Source of the DNA: Mytilus edulis
Lineage: Eukaryota; Mollusca; Bivalvia; Mytilida; Mytilidae
Assembly: GCF_963676685.1 (NCBI RefSeq)
Contig: NC_092345.1
Span: forward strand, 30,341,585-30,405,584
DNA: 64,000 nucleotides
Direction: 5' to 3'
The translations under genes were made by a program, and so were the position numbers. Position 1 is the stretch's first letter, and each line of letters opens with the position of its first letter. The notes beneath the pieces were generated by a model, which was not told the origin of the DNA, made no database searches, and was given only the letters and a program-made list of their open reading frames with translations. Below, piece by piece: positions 27,001-42,000 of the stretch.

Positions 27001-30000
27001 ATATTTCCCCACTCTTTGTAATTTGAATTTGAATTTTAACACATAAACTAAATTATTAACATCTTGAGGGGGAAATATATACAGCACTTTCAACATACAC
27101 ATGTAAAGAGAATTTATATATTTATACTATGTTGAAATCTACCATCAAAGTAAAAATACCTTCTATGATAGGCAACTTATATTTTTGGTTTTTCAGGTTT
27201 TTTTTGCGAATTTTAAAATTTGTTACACCCCAACATTTTTTTTAATGAAATGTAATTTGTGGGTTGTTAATTCCTAAGCTACAAAATTGTAAATTGTCAG
27301 TCATATATGATGAATTGTGTTTATATTATATATGAGTTAGATGAAATTGTCCATTCTGCAGGTTTATTGCAGCCAGTTCATTCCAAACATTTTAGGACCT
27401 TTAAATCATCGTGTCGGAAAACAGCTAGAAATTGAGCTTAAGTATGCCATGCATCTGAAAGTTCCTAAAGATCTACTGATTTTCCTAATAAAAAATATTC
27501 TTAATTTTGCTCATCAATTGCGTGAACCTATGATTTCCTCCCAAAGTGACAGTTCAAAAATAAAAAAAATCCCAATGATGAAGTATTTAACAGTTAAAAT
27601 AGTAATGGCATGTCATTACTTTAATAATTGTAAAGTATCTTTTACATAAAATGCCAGTGATGTACAATTCCTAAAATTATCTCCCCTTTTTAAACCTAGA
27701 AAGCTGAGCAGACGTTAAACATCCTCCTCATGCAAATATCATACAGCCAATCAAAATAACTAGAACAATTAATCAGATTTAATTCATCGCAAATAAGAAG
27801 CATAATATATAGTCTGGAAGAATTTCCAGGTAAACTGCACTGCAAAAAGTACATGTTTTAAATATCTAGTTTAACAGGTGTGCAATTAAACTTTTATACC
27901 TTCCTCAGCCTTATCATCTGTAATGGTATATAAAGGTCAAATCATAGGTTAAACATGTACAGGTATCCTCTTTCATTTTTCTTAAAAACATCATATATTT
28001 AAATATTATACAGGCTTTAATAACTACTAAAATGTTTATCTAAAGTTTTTTTCTTCAAAATTTACTATTTCTTTAGGATGTTCACTGGTTCTTTTGGAAA
28101 TGATATTGATCCAGTCCTAAGTAGACTAATTGCTGATACATGTATATGTGTAAGAATTAATGATCATTCAACATACCAACATGTAAATGTGTTTTACTTC
28201 AGGAATATGCAAAATGAAGTTAAGTTAGGCCTAGGTTTTCATTTTTTTAAAAATTAGAAGCACTAAAAAGGCTCTTTACACTAGTCTTGTTATAATATAG
28301 CTTTTGAAGATAATTAATGCTAATAATCTATTTATTTAGTTTATGATTAGCGTTTGAACTTTTGCCAATATTTTTTTATGTTCATAATATCTATAAAGGA
28401 CAACTCAAATGAAACTATTACTAAAACATAATCTATTTCAATGGGATTGTTCACTTCTATTTATGATAATTAATTATTATTTTTTGTGAGATTGGATGTA
28501 ACTAATAAATCAAATAAAAAATAAAACTTTCTACAAACAATTTCGATGGTTCTACTAAGTATAATCTGATAACTTACCTCCCTTATGTATTATATATAAT
28601 AATATTATTCTTATTTTATCGTATGCTGTTATATGTTGGTCTAATAATATAGGTACAATATTTCTCATATGGTCTTTTATTTTCTCTCCCTCTGCATCGG
28701 TTCCCATTGCCAAATCCTGAAAAATATAAGCATAATAAATTCATACATACAATTTTTTTTTATCAAATTATCTTTTTCAATTCTTTCTCCTTCCTTTCAT
28801 TGTATCCTTTAATCATATGAATTCTAGAAAGCACTTGATAATTTAACCTAATTTTTTAACCTTTTCAGTATCCCAGACTAACATGCTAAGAATCGAAGTT
28901 TATCGTGATTGCTATGAACTTTTTATATTACCAACCAAAGGAGGTGGTATCTATTCCAGAGAGATCATTTATAGACTGATACCCAGGTATGAACTTTTTG
29001 GAATTTTTGAAGGTCGATGCAAAATAATCTATTATCTTTTGTCATAATTTACAAGTATTTTATTCAATGGGAGATAACTCTACTTACCTGTTCTACTTTA
29101 CATAATCTGTCAACATGTTTCTGGTAGATTTTCATGCAATCTTCTGCCAGATGTAAGTGTGTTGAGTATTTACTTAATTCTTTCTGATATTGAGGCATTT
29201 TCTTTAACATCTGAGATAAATCTCTTATATTGGCTTTGTCTCCGTCTGTCATTTTTTTATCTTTCGCAAATTGTTTTAACTGTTTCGTTACTTGTCTGAA
29301 ATAAATCAAGAAATGTTGAAACTTTCAAGTACATTTTTTCGAATACCAATATTCTTTCCCAAGGGATAAAGAAAGACAAATCCACTACTAAATTTTTTTC
29401 ATTTAGTTAATAAAACTTTTTTATAAACCACTTAACTGATGCATCTATTTCGGTTTTGTGTTGTATGAGCATCCTCTGCAAAAATATGACCAGAGACATT
29501 TTTTTAATGTAAAAATAAACAAGAATGTGTCCATAGTACACGGATGCCTCACTCGCACTATCATTTTCCATGTTCAGTGGACCGTGAAATTGGGGTCAAA
29601 ACTTTAATTTGGAATTAAAATTAGAAAGATCATATCATAGGAAACATGTGTACTAGTTTTCAAGTTGATGTGACTTCAACTTTACCAAAAACAACCTTGA
29701 CCAAAAACTTTAACCAAAATTTTAACCTGAACTTCACACTATCATTTTTTATGTTCAGTGGACCGTGAAATTGGGGTCAAAACTTTAATTTGGCATAAAA
29801 ATTAGAAAGATCATATCATGATGAACATGTGTACTAATTATAAATATAAGTTTCAAGTTGATTGGAATTCAACTTCATCCAAAACTACCTTGACCAAAAA
29901 CTTTAACCTGAAGTGGGACGAACAAACAGACAAGGTGAACAACTATTTGTTTAGAAATTTTTGGTATATTAGAAAATGAGCAAACAAAGTTTATGAACTT

Positions 30001-33000
30001 TTCCTGTCATCAAAAATATAGGTACTTCCATTACTAGCTATATATAGTCATTTATAATTAAATCAAATAATTACAATGAATACAAGTTCTAAGATTTGTT
30101 CATTGTTGTCTGTGTAGGCCTAATTTTTTAGGATTGTGGGTGTTTGATGAGGTTTGTTGTATTGCTCAACATGTTTGGTAAATTCATACTAGTTTCTCGT
30201 TTTTTTATATAGATTAGACCGTTGGTTTTCCCGTTTATATGGTTTTACACTAGTTTTTTTTGGGCCCTTTATAGCTTGTTGTTCGGTGTAAGCCAAGGCT
30301 CTGTGTTGAAGGCCGTACATTGACCTATAATGGTTTGCTTTTTTGGATTGTTGTTTGGATGGAGAGTTGTCTCATTGGCACTCACACCACATCTTCCTAT
30401 ATCTATTCTTTAAGTGTATCACAGTATATACAACCATTTTTTTAAATAAGAAAAATGGAAAATGTTATTTAAATTCTCAATCATACTTTTCTTTGCATAT
30501 CCAATGTAGTCATGTAAAACACTTACTGTGATACTATGGCAATATGTTGATGTCTTAGCTCTACCCATAATTCATCTGTCTCATCTAGCAGAGCCTCTTT
30601 TTCAACAACATCATTTCCAACATTATTTTCATATCTAAAAAAAAATAGTTTTAGTCTTATCATCAGAAAGTGTCCGAAAATATTAAGAGCTGGAAACATA
30701 TTTTTATGCTTATAAGTGTTAAATAAGTTAAAGCATAAATTCTAAAGAAGTTATATGGACAATTTTTTTGATAAAAAGTAATATTCTTATAATCTTTTTC
30801 AAAAATTGTTTTATATCACATCAACGGGAAGAAACATAGGCCTAAACAAGTGAACATATATGAATAACTTAAATAAATTATAGGAAAGATGATTAAAAAT
30901 TGGTGTTAAATTCAGTCAATTATGAAAACAATATCTTTATTCATCTGTAACCTTACTTACTTGTAAACATCATTTTCTATGGGCAGTAGGTCATAAGCCA
31001 TAGCTTGGAAATGTAGGTCATGTAATAATGGTGTTATGGGATCAAATCCACGATCTAAAATTAACAACTGGGATCGATCTTTCTGTGGACCCTAGAAATA
31101 AAACAAAGTCAATCAAGGTCTGATAAATGAAATTAAAATGTTTGTTGAATGAGGTCTTATAATATGTTATCACATTTGGTATAAAAAGTTTGTGGTAGAT
31201 GGTTAAATGTATTTTGTTTATATTACTTTGATGAGGTCAAAATATCCAAGTTAGACAATTAGGTTTAGGACGCTGTTCTTGTGTGTCACAAACAAATATA
31301 TCAAATATCAATATAAACAAGTTTTACACACTACGTCAAATCATAAACATGTGTTTTTCAATATAAGCTGATTTAAATAATACATTTGAGTTATAAGTGT
31401 GATATATTCCACATTCCCTAATGTATTTACCCTGACAGACATCAATATCAAACACAAAATTGTACCATATAGAACAACAACAATCTAATATTTGTATACT
31501 GTGGACTCTTTTACTTTCAAAAGTACCGATTATTTGTTGATTGAGTCAAACTCACAATTTTGTTGATATTTGATCTCTTGGTTAACCAAATTCTCATTAG
31601 TTAAAATTATTTAAACTCGTAAATAAGCTTTAGAAATTTTATGAAATAAATGAAAATTAGTATCCAATGAATAACAAGAGGCTCTCAAGAGCCTGAATCG
31701 CTCACCTGGTAAACAATGCCTTATTGAACATATTGAACCATGCCAGGCAAACATGTACAGCTAACAATTCTTCAATATTACAAATATATATGACTTACTG
31801 TTTATAAATAAAGAAAATGAGACCAAAACACAAACACTTAAAACTTAGCAATGGACTGTGAAAATGAGGTCAAGTTCAAATAAAACCTGCGTAACCGACA
31901 TATAGATCATAAAATATTTTCATACACCAAATATAGTTGACCTAATGCATAAAGTATTAAAAAATTAGACCAAAACATAAAAAGTTAACTTTGACCACTG
32001 AATTATGAAAATGAGGTCAAAGTTAGATGACACCTGTCAGCTAGACATGTACACCTTACAATCATTCTATACACCAATTTTAGTAGACCTATTGCATATA
32101 GTATAAGAAAAACAGACCAAAACACAAAAACTTACCCCTATGTTCTATTTAAAGTAAGGGCGGCCATGTTTTTTGACGGATCAAAAATCGAAGCACACAC
32201 TTTGTGCAGGATAATCTAAGGAACTATCATGCTAAGTTTCATCCAAATCCATTCAGTAGTTTCAGAGGAGAAGATTTTTTAAAGTTAGCAAATATGATGA
32301 ACAAATTGTGAAAAATTGTCATTAAAGGACATTTATCCCTTAAGGGGTCAATTGACAATTTTGGTCATATTAACCTATTTGTAGATCTTACTTTGCTGAT
32401 CATTTTTGCTGTTTACAGTTTATCTTCATCTATAATAATATTCAAGATAATGACCAAAAACTGCAAAATTTCCTTAAAATTACCAATTAAGTGGCAGCAA
32501 CCCAACAATGGTTTGTTTGATTCATCTGAAAATTTCTGGGCTGATAGATCTTGACCTAATGAACATTTTTACCCCATGTCAGATTTGCTCTAAATGCTTC
32601 CGTTTTTGAGATATAAGCCAAAAACTGCATTTGATCCCTATGTTCTATTTTAAGTAACAGCGGCCATGTTTTTTGACGGATCAAAAATCGAAGCACACAC
32701 TTTGTGCAGGATAATCTAAGGAACAATCATTTTAAGTTTCATTCAAATCCATTCAGTAGTTTCAGAGGAGAAGATGTTTGAAAAATTGTTAACGACGACG
32801 ACGACGGACGCCAAGTGATGAGAAAAGCTCACATGGCCTTTTAGGCCAGGTAAGCTAAAAATGGATCCTGAGTACTCAGTTACTCACAATAATACCAGTT
32901 CACCTTTCCAAATTATTTTGTCAAGATAATGGAATTTTATGAGACTGTCATACAAGTAAGAGGTGTAACTAGCTGTAAAACCAGGTTCAATCCACGATTT

Positions 33001-36000
33001 TCTACCTAAGAAAATGCCTGTATCAAGTCAGGGATTATGACATTTAATTGGTATCTATTCGTTTAATGTGTTTGAGCTTTTGAATTTGCCATTTAATTAG
33101 GGATTTTCCACATTGAATTTTCCTCGAAATTCCATATTCTTTTTATTTTACTTTTTAATACCTCAAAATAATTCTCATTGTCATGTAATGCAGATGAATT
33201 GTGAAATTTCATATAGATGTTAAGCATGCTATTTTACAAATTTTTTCTTTTATCTTACTGACTGAAAATTTCCTTTCTCAGCACAGCAGTCATATGAAAA
33301 ATTATCGCTAGAAACTGAGGGAGAACATGCAACCTTGTCATAAGTAAAATAGCGATTAAGAAATTATCATTGATCATCTCAGCTCAATTGCTTTTCCCAC
33401 TTTCGCGTATCTGCTCAAGCGAGAAAACCAATTTTTGTTGAGATGATCAACGATAATCTATAAATATTACCTCTCCCATAGTATGGTCATCAGCTCTATA
33501 GGCATCTAATTTTTGTTGTACCATTTGAGCAAATTCTGCATTCTTGTCAAATTCACTAAAAATTAAAGACACTTATGTCAAAAAAAATTCCAAACAGAAC
33601 ACTACAGGTATAAGGCAATTAGAAATCCATAGAAAAAAATCTGAATTTATTTGAAGGATATTTTCCAAACAAGGTGTATCATTTAATTGTAATGTTGGTA
33701 ATGTCTTTTCAAAATAAAATCTTTGATAACCGCATCATACAAATGAAGATGTTTTAAAATTCCAGAGAGCCAAATTTTAAACTGGCTTTGTAATCTTTAT
33801 TTTAGCTGCCATAGTACAATCATTATGTCACCGTTTTAAAATAATTTTATGATGTTGGTATTACTGATTTGATTTGATTAGGTTTGGACTTATCCAACTC
33901 CTCGTACTGATATTTATAATACAAATGACTTTACGTTATTCTCTCTGAAGTCTCTTAAGATAAGACTTGTAAATGAGTATTCTTGAAAGCATAACCCTGT
34001 TTCACTGTACTAACACTATTACAAGTGATCTTTTAACTAAACCACCTTGTTTGTTTTGTAGATACTTACTATCGTGGGTATTTTAAACCTCTCTAGTCAG
34101 TTTTGAGGCAATTCATTTTATAGCTGTATTAATATAAGGCTATATCAAAGATTAAGGCCATAAAAAAGAATAGGTTTGTTTGCCCTAACCCTACCTACCC
34201 AGAAAATAGCTCCCTACTCAAAATCATTTATAGTCCTGATGCGAAAATTTTTTTTTTTATAAAGATAGACAAGAAGACTAATAAGCATCTGACACTTCAA
34301 TTTTGCTTTGAAAGAAAAAAAAAGAAAATGCCTACCTACCTTCCCACTGTCTCAATGTATGGGTAGGGTTTGGGCAAACCAAAGTATTCTTAAAATGTGT
34401 TCTAACATTCTTATCATTTTATGACTTTGGAAATGAGTTGGTTTATAGGAGCCTGTTGGTCTGTCATTGTAGTTTGTTGGAGTGGTTTATATGTGTTTCT
34501 TTTCTCTCGCTTTTTATATATAGATTAGACCATTGGTTTTCCTGTTTGAATTGTTTTACACTAGTAATTTTCGGGCTCTTTATAGCTTGCTGTTTGGTGT
34601 GAGGCAAGGCTCCATGTTGAATACCATACTTTGACCTGTAATTGTTAACTTTTTACAAATTGTGACTAGGATGGAGAGTTGTCTCATTGGCACTTAAACC
34701 ACATTTTCTTATTTAAATAACAACAAATAAGCAGAAAGGGAAGCTTTTCTATGTCATACCTTCTGTATCTGACAGCAGGGTATTCCCCTAATGTGGCACA
34801 CAGTGTGGCTATTTGTTCTGCACATCTTTCCAAGTTGATGGTACGTCCAGCGGTACGTAATGGGTTATAATAAAACTGAAAAGTTTCTCTAGAATCTAAG
34901 GAGTAAGTCTGTGATTCTGAGGGGAGGAACGCTATGTTTATTTCTTTTAATGTCTTGATGAACTTGGCTGATGAAGATTTGCATAACTCATTAAATAGCT
35001 CATCTGGACATGCTAAAAAACAAACCAAATAGTGTTAAGATTTATTAGTACGATTTGAATTAAAATTACACAGCAACAACTTTTTAAACATGTTTTTTCA
35101 CATCTCGTTTTTTTATATAGATTAGACCATTGGGTTTTCCTGTTTGAATGGTTTTAAACTAGTAATTTTTTGGGGGCCCTTTATAGCTTGCTGTTCCGTG
35201 TGAGCCAAAGCTCCTTGTTGAAGACAGTACCTTGACCTATAATGGTTTACTTTTATAAATTGTGACTTGGATGGAGAGTTGTCACATTAGCACTCATATC
35301 ATATCTTCCTATATCTATTATGAGAGACATTCCTTTTGAAAGAATGAATATCGAACAGTTTATTGGTATTGTCTATGTTTTAATACTTATAACATGACTT
35401 CCATGAACATTTTGAGATCATTAAAATAATTCATAAATAGAAGACAGTTGGTTGATTTTAACTGATTATTTTTTTTTCCCTCAATCTTTTTTAAGATACA
35501 TGGCTTAAACTGATATACTACAACATTATTAATAGAAATAACAATAATTTTACACCAAGGACAAAATTAATTTAACGTTTTTCATTAATATATACTCTTC
35601 AATGAAATTTCTTATACTATAAATACCTTCAGTGAAAAACACATGAGCACTTTTATACTGTGTGTTGTTGGGGTTCTGGAAATCTACCATCAGAGCACGT
35701 ACTGACTAAAAATTATAAACAAGTTTTTACTTAATATTTGGAAAATTCATTGCATTGATTTTAACTAGAGAAAATTCATAATAAATATAAGCTGGTACAT
35801 TTGATTTGTTGTAAAGGCTATTTTGTCAATAATTTAATCATTTATATTTTTTTTTACTAAAAACACTTCCTTCAAAGAATGAGATTTTTTTTAATTTTTA
35901 GGGAAAAGAATATTGGTTCCAACATAAGAATAAATCTAATTTGTATGATGATCTTTTTTATAAATTAATATGATTAAAATGTTGATGAAAATATTTGAAA

Positions 36001-39000
36001 GCTAAAATGACCTGCGATATCAATAGAATTATATCAAATTACTAAGAATATCAATGTATTACAAATCAAAATTTTATCAATGTTTTGTCTTAAAAAAATC
36101 TCTTCATACTATAAAATCATATTGGCTTTTTGTATAGACTGTATAGTATAGATACATGTATATGTTCTATTGGAGTAAGAAATGGTTTCAGGATTCAATG
36201 TCTTAGAATGTCAGAGTAACCTTTTCTATTCAAGAAGAAAAACTACTTCAACATGTAAGTGTGCGTAAGAGTTATTCTTTTTTCTATTTCAGATACAAGA
36301 ATGTTATATTTACCTTTTCTATTGGAGTCAGAAGATATACTGCTTCAAGTAGAGGAAGTGGTTCTCTCCTTTTATTAATGTCTTCAACCACTGAATTAAA
36401 AATAGTATATATATGTACATAAATTTAAAAATATCATCATATAACAATGAATATTGAAAATTCCGATCTTATTTTGATGATTTCAAATTTCCCATTGTGA
36501 ACTCTCCATTTCTCTGTAGCAACATTCAAGCTGTTGCAGTATACTGAGTTAACCTCTTCCAGCAGATAAGATATTCAATAGCTTGAAATTCCAACCATGA
36601 TTACTTACATGAAACACATGTTGCTTACAAGGAGGCCATTGAACCAAGGGTTTCCAATGGTTTTAATATCATTACAGATGCCATGCATCAAATAACAAAT
36701 GACCAATGTCCCCCATTGTGACTTCATCTAATGCCACTTATCCCTAAATTTGTACTTACCTGAGCTTCAGGAATACCCACTTTCACCCAAGGAAGTACTC
36801 ATTGTAGTGATTTCTAAGCTTGTTTGGTTTTTTCTCTCACAATTTTTTGGGGGCCATGCAGTATGCGCAAAACTGTAGTAGAGTTTGTTTGACCGAAAAA
36901 GAAATCTGACAAGTTGTACAATATTTTTAGCTGTAAAATCTAAAAAATTCTGTCTGACCAAATGATTTTTTGTCTGACTTTTTGTATACACCATGTACAC
37001 TGGCCATGGTGTTATCTGTTGTTTTTTTCAATTATAGTTTTTCTTTCATTGCTCCCTTTTACATTCTTACATGTCTTATATCTTCTCCGACTTTTCATAC
37101 TTTGAGTAATTTTGAAATTCTTGCATTCGTCTTTTTGATAATGGAGCATAAACATGATAAATAAAGGCAACAGTAGTATACCGCTGTTCAAAACTTATAA
37201 ATCCATGGACAAAAAACAAAATCGGGGTAACAAACTAAAACTGAGGGAAACGCATAAAATATCCATGAAAATTGGGATCCATGGAAAATATAAATGAATC
37301 TGCAATATGGCCATGATGGCATTGACTCTTTTGAAGAGTCTGAGATTGTAGAAGACTGTATGGACCTTAAGCATTTTTATAGTTAGATAACCTTTAACCT
37401 GCTGTATGGTTACAAATGTATTGTCACATTGACATATACATGTACCTCTAATCTCATTTCATTCATATAAAGAATAAAATACATAGCATGAATATTTGTA
37501 AACTTACATGTGATTCCCTCAGACATTATCTCGCACATTCTACAACAACTTGAGATCATCCGTTTGCTAAGCTGGTCCACCACCAAAACCTTCCACTCAT
37601 TTGGTTTCTTGACTGCCAGGATGACATCATTTGTAATTTCTAAATAAACAACAATTAGAATTTACAAAATGTCTCTCATAAATACTTATATTTTTAATTG
37701 AATGATTGATTAACATGATTAACACGATTAAAAGATAGATTATCTGATTAATGTCTGATTAATTACATAATATGCCTCTAATACCATACCAATTACCATA
37801 ATTCAGGATATCAGATGGAAACGATGTCAAGGCTCAATGCAATATTGACTATTGGCTTCCCACCAAACTCACCCCCCTCCCCCCCCTCTACATAGATAAA
37901 TTTCAACCGAGGCCTTGATGGGTGTGCCTGGTAATATATGACAGACACAAGTTTTCCCGTAAAGTATTTATGCATAGTGGGACCCCATCATGTTACATGT
38001 ACATGTATATGCTCATTGTATTATAAACCTTTATCAAATCTATTTGTCTTACTTAAATTGTTACTCCCATACAAAAATAATCTGGTTTGAAATAGACGTA
38101 TTTACACTTGTATGCAAATTTGGCGAATTCTAGTCAAAAAAGGACTTTGTTAATCAGCTCTTGGTCAAATCAGCAACCAGATGTAGTTATTTCGGCACCC
38201 ATGTTTAATATGTTTAATATATATTTTTTATCAGTATTATACATGTTATAAGCAAAAAGAATAAAATAAAGGTTTTGTCCAGAAATATTGACTATATAAA
38301 TATTATTTGGGGGGGGGGGGTTCTATAAGTTCAACTTAATGTGAGTTTGTGATATCAATGAAAGGGACTCATAGTTTTCCCTTTTATTGCTTCTTATTTT
38401 CCACATGATTCACAACGGCTTGGGTAAAGGCTTGATTGTTTTTATTGCCCATGTACGGGCATTATGTTTTTCGGTCTGTGTGTTCCTTGTTTGTTCTTTC
38501 GCCCATCTGTCCCACTTAAGGTTAAAGTTTTTGGTCAAGGTGGTTGTAGATGAAGTGAGAGTGTGGCATCCATGTACATGTACTATTGAAACGTTCTTGT
38601 TTATTTTGTTTCTGAAGAAAAGAACATCAATAACATGAATAACTACACTACAGCTCACGTGGATTTTGCTATTTCCACGTGCCCACCGTGGGCGTGGCAC
38701 TGAGTGGGCATTACCTGTCCACGGGGGTCCACGTGCCCACGTGTCCACGCGTTGCCGTGGACAGTTGCCCACGCGTGTCCACGCGTTGCCGTGGACAGTT
38801 GCCCACGCGTGTCCACGGGTATACGAGTGGGCGGAAGTTTATCGATCCATGTCTATTGCGTGTTTTACATGAGTCAGCAAGAAGCTTTAAATATATACAA
38901 TGTAACAGATATGGTATGATTGGCAATGTTCGAGACTACTCTTTACAAGAGACCAAATTTGACAAATAAATTTAATAAATATCTGTTATTATAATCCTTG

Positions 39001-42000
39001 ATAATAAAGAATCTTAATTTTAATATTAATCAATTTCAATTTTCAACTGATTTTAAAAGATGAAAGCTGTTCAGAGATGCAGCTTAAATGAGTATTTTTA
39101 AATACCGGTAAATATTTTGACCAATCATAATGAACCAGTTGAATCTAGATCCTCAAATTTCATACCCTTCGTGAGCTTGTTTGTAGCGTATATTTGCAGT
39201 TTCTAGATCCCCATGGTGTTATGTAAAAAATTGTTGTTAAAAATAGCTTCTGTGTATCGATTTGTGTAGTTCAGGTAATACACGAAGGTCGAACACAATT
39301 TAAAGGTAAACGAAGTGTAACGAGCCATTGTCAAGTATCCGGTTATTCACCAGTAGTGCTAGACAGGATCTGAATAAAAGTGATAAGCAATCAGATATAA
39401 AGACAATGTCAGGAATATATAAACTTTTTTGTATGAGGCTGAGAAACTGGGGAAGGGCGAGGTTCCCTTCAACAGTTTTGCGTCGGGCACAAAAATAAAA
39501 ATATTTTCTTTACATTGAGTTATTGTGTAAGTACAAACGTGTATATGATCATGATATGGATAAATTGAGAAAAAAAATATTCACACCTTTAAGACTCGTA
39601 AAATAAACAATTTCAAGGGATACTCAGTAAAAATGATAAGATCAACATTGGATGATTTTGTTTCCCGTGGGAGATACTGCGATGCAAGTAATTTCTGATT
39701 GATTAGTTCCATTTCAGCTACTTTGAGTTTCGCTTATTCTATTAACCTTTATGATATCTTCTATTTCAGCTTACTAATAACGGCCGCATGCACCCAGCCC
39801 CGGCGGGTAAGTCGGGGTCTGGAGAACCCCAGGTCATTTTTTAACGATTATACAATGGGTGTTCCAGAAACATAATTAAAAGCATTTCTAGCATTAAAGG
39901 GCCGTTACAGATTTTATGAGATAGGAATGGTATGCTCTATGTGAGGAATTCAGCGTAAATGACACTGTTTACTTTCATTTTAAAAACAAATTGATCTAAT
40001 ATGCAATATTTCATTTTCCTTTGCAGATACGTACTGTGGTTGTACGATGCAGCTTTTGTCTTTAAATATAGTTTATGACATATAAATAAGTATAGTTTGA
40101 ACAGAGATCATTTATTATCTGCGTTGTGGGGCTGTTCTTACACATACTTCTCGTGAAGTTATCCTTAGTCTACAAATACATGTAAATGTATATACTTTGC
40201 ATATCTTGAATAATTCTCGAAAAAGTATACTATTTGAAAAATAGTACTTTCTTAAGATTATCAACAGAAACTGACTGTGGTCTTTACATGCGACATATGA
40301 AAATGTGTGTGTGGGGGGGGGGAGAATAGAGAAAAATGTGGGAAAAAAAATGTAGAGAATAGTGAGGTGTTTTAACAAACTAATTTACACGACTTTTTCT
40401 CAGTTGATACTAACAAGCTGTAAACAAAAACTTAATTCATTCAAATTTGCACATGTCATCGTGCCCATACATGTTACCCAATCTTCAAGCCCATTACACA
40501 TTCTTTATGTGTCTGCCTCAATTAAAGAGTCTGCAGATCATGTTGTTGTTGGTTCCGGTCTGTCATGTTTGTTTTTCGTACATTGTTTTGTTATAAGTTT
40601 GGATGTTGAATTTCTCAATTGAATTGTTTCATATTCTTCATGTCGTTGCATTCGACTTGACACTATTGGTTTTCTTCATTGCTGAAGTTTTCCGTCTTTG
40701 CTTAATCCACTGCATGTGAACTTTGGTTGATAGTTGTCTCATTGGCAATCTTACCACATCTACTTATTTTTATGTTTGTGACAATGCTTCACGTTTCATT
40801 TACAAATTAAAATTATCCAGACAATTACCATGAATATCATAGAATTCAACATCTATAACTGTATGGCGAAATAGCAAGCATTTGTGTTCAATACCATGCC
40901 GCAAATGAGGTTGTGGAGTGGGTTTTTAAAGAATACAGATTAAGGAAGAAAATAAACACACAAAAAAAAAACAAGGATTAGACTAGAGACTTAAGACGTG
41001 CTAAAATACAAAGATAGAGAATGATGGATAACAGTAAAAAGATGTGAGATAAAAGACAAAATAAAAGGGGGAATCCACCATGCATGTATGTGTCTGTGCG
41101 ATACATGTACATGTAGCTTATATTAATGTGTGAGTTTCACAGTGAATGTATATCATACTATATTAGAATTCTTAACATTTCTAACTAATGGTTTCTCTCC
41201 TGTACCGAATGCAAGGTACAATATATATATAAATTGTCTTCCTTTATGCATTTAATAGAAGAAACCTAAAATTTTCTTTTATAAGATTACCAAAGACAAC
41301 AGCAACTTCAGGTTACTATAACAAATGTGTACTCTGAAAAAAGGTTAACCTGTAAAAGTTAGTGAATAATAAAACAATTGTGATAATGTTTGGTGCATGC
41401 GAAGTGTTGGAGGAGTTGTGTTTATTTCTAAAGAAAAAAAAATATATTAATCTACCATAACTTTTATCTCTGAAATATAAATAATTAACTGTCAACAATT
41501 ACATTGCATGGTTATTTGCAATTTGCAAATAAAAGTACTATCCATAATTATGGTTCCATCTTTCTCGTGTCGTGTCAATTGTTCTTGCAATCCAGCCATA
41601 AACCTATTCAATTGGGTCGTTACTAATAAACAAATTCAATATGAACTGACACCTAGGTGTGAAATGTATATAGTATGTCTATTGTCTAAATGTCAAAGTG
41701 AATACCTGAATGGCTTCATACATTGTTCTTCGGTAAACCCTTAACCCCCTTTTCCAACTTTAGACATTACCTGACAGTACCTGCACAATATTATAAAAAG
41801 ATAATGCAAATTTGGTACTGTATCATTTTTTATAATTCGTTCAACGCAATGGCAACTACTTTCCGCTCACTAAGTCTGCAAAATAATGTGAAATTTAGTA
41901 ACATTTCGATAATTATGTTTTATGTCTGTAAATAATATTATATCTGTATTCAATTTTCGTTTTGATCAATAAACTATCATTGATATAATTTTTTTTCTGT

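Noticed and set aside
38410..38926. Several overlapping open frames on both strands, proline- and arginine-rich.
   Set aside because: They follow from the GC-rich CCACG repeats, which contain few stop codons. All frames are equally open and none resembles a protein; the same holds for 47298-47725.
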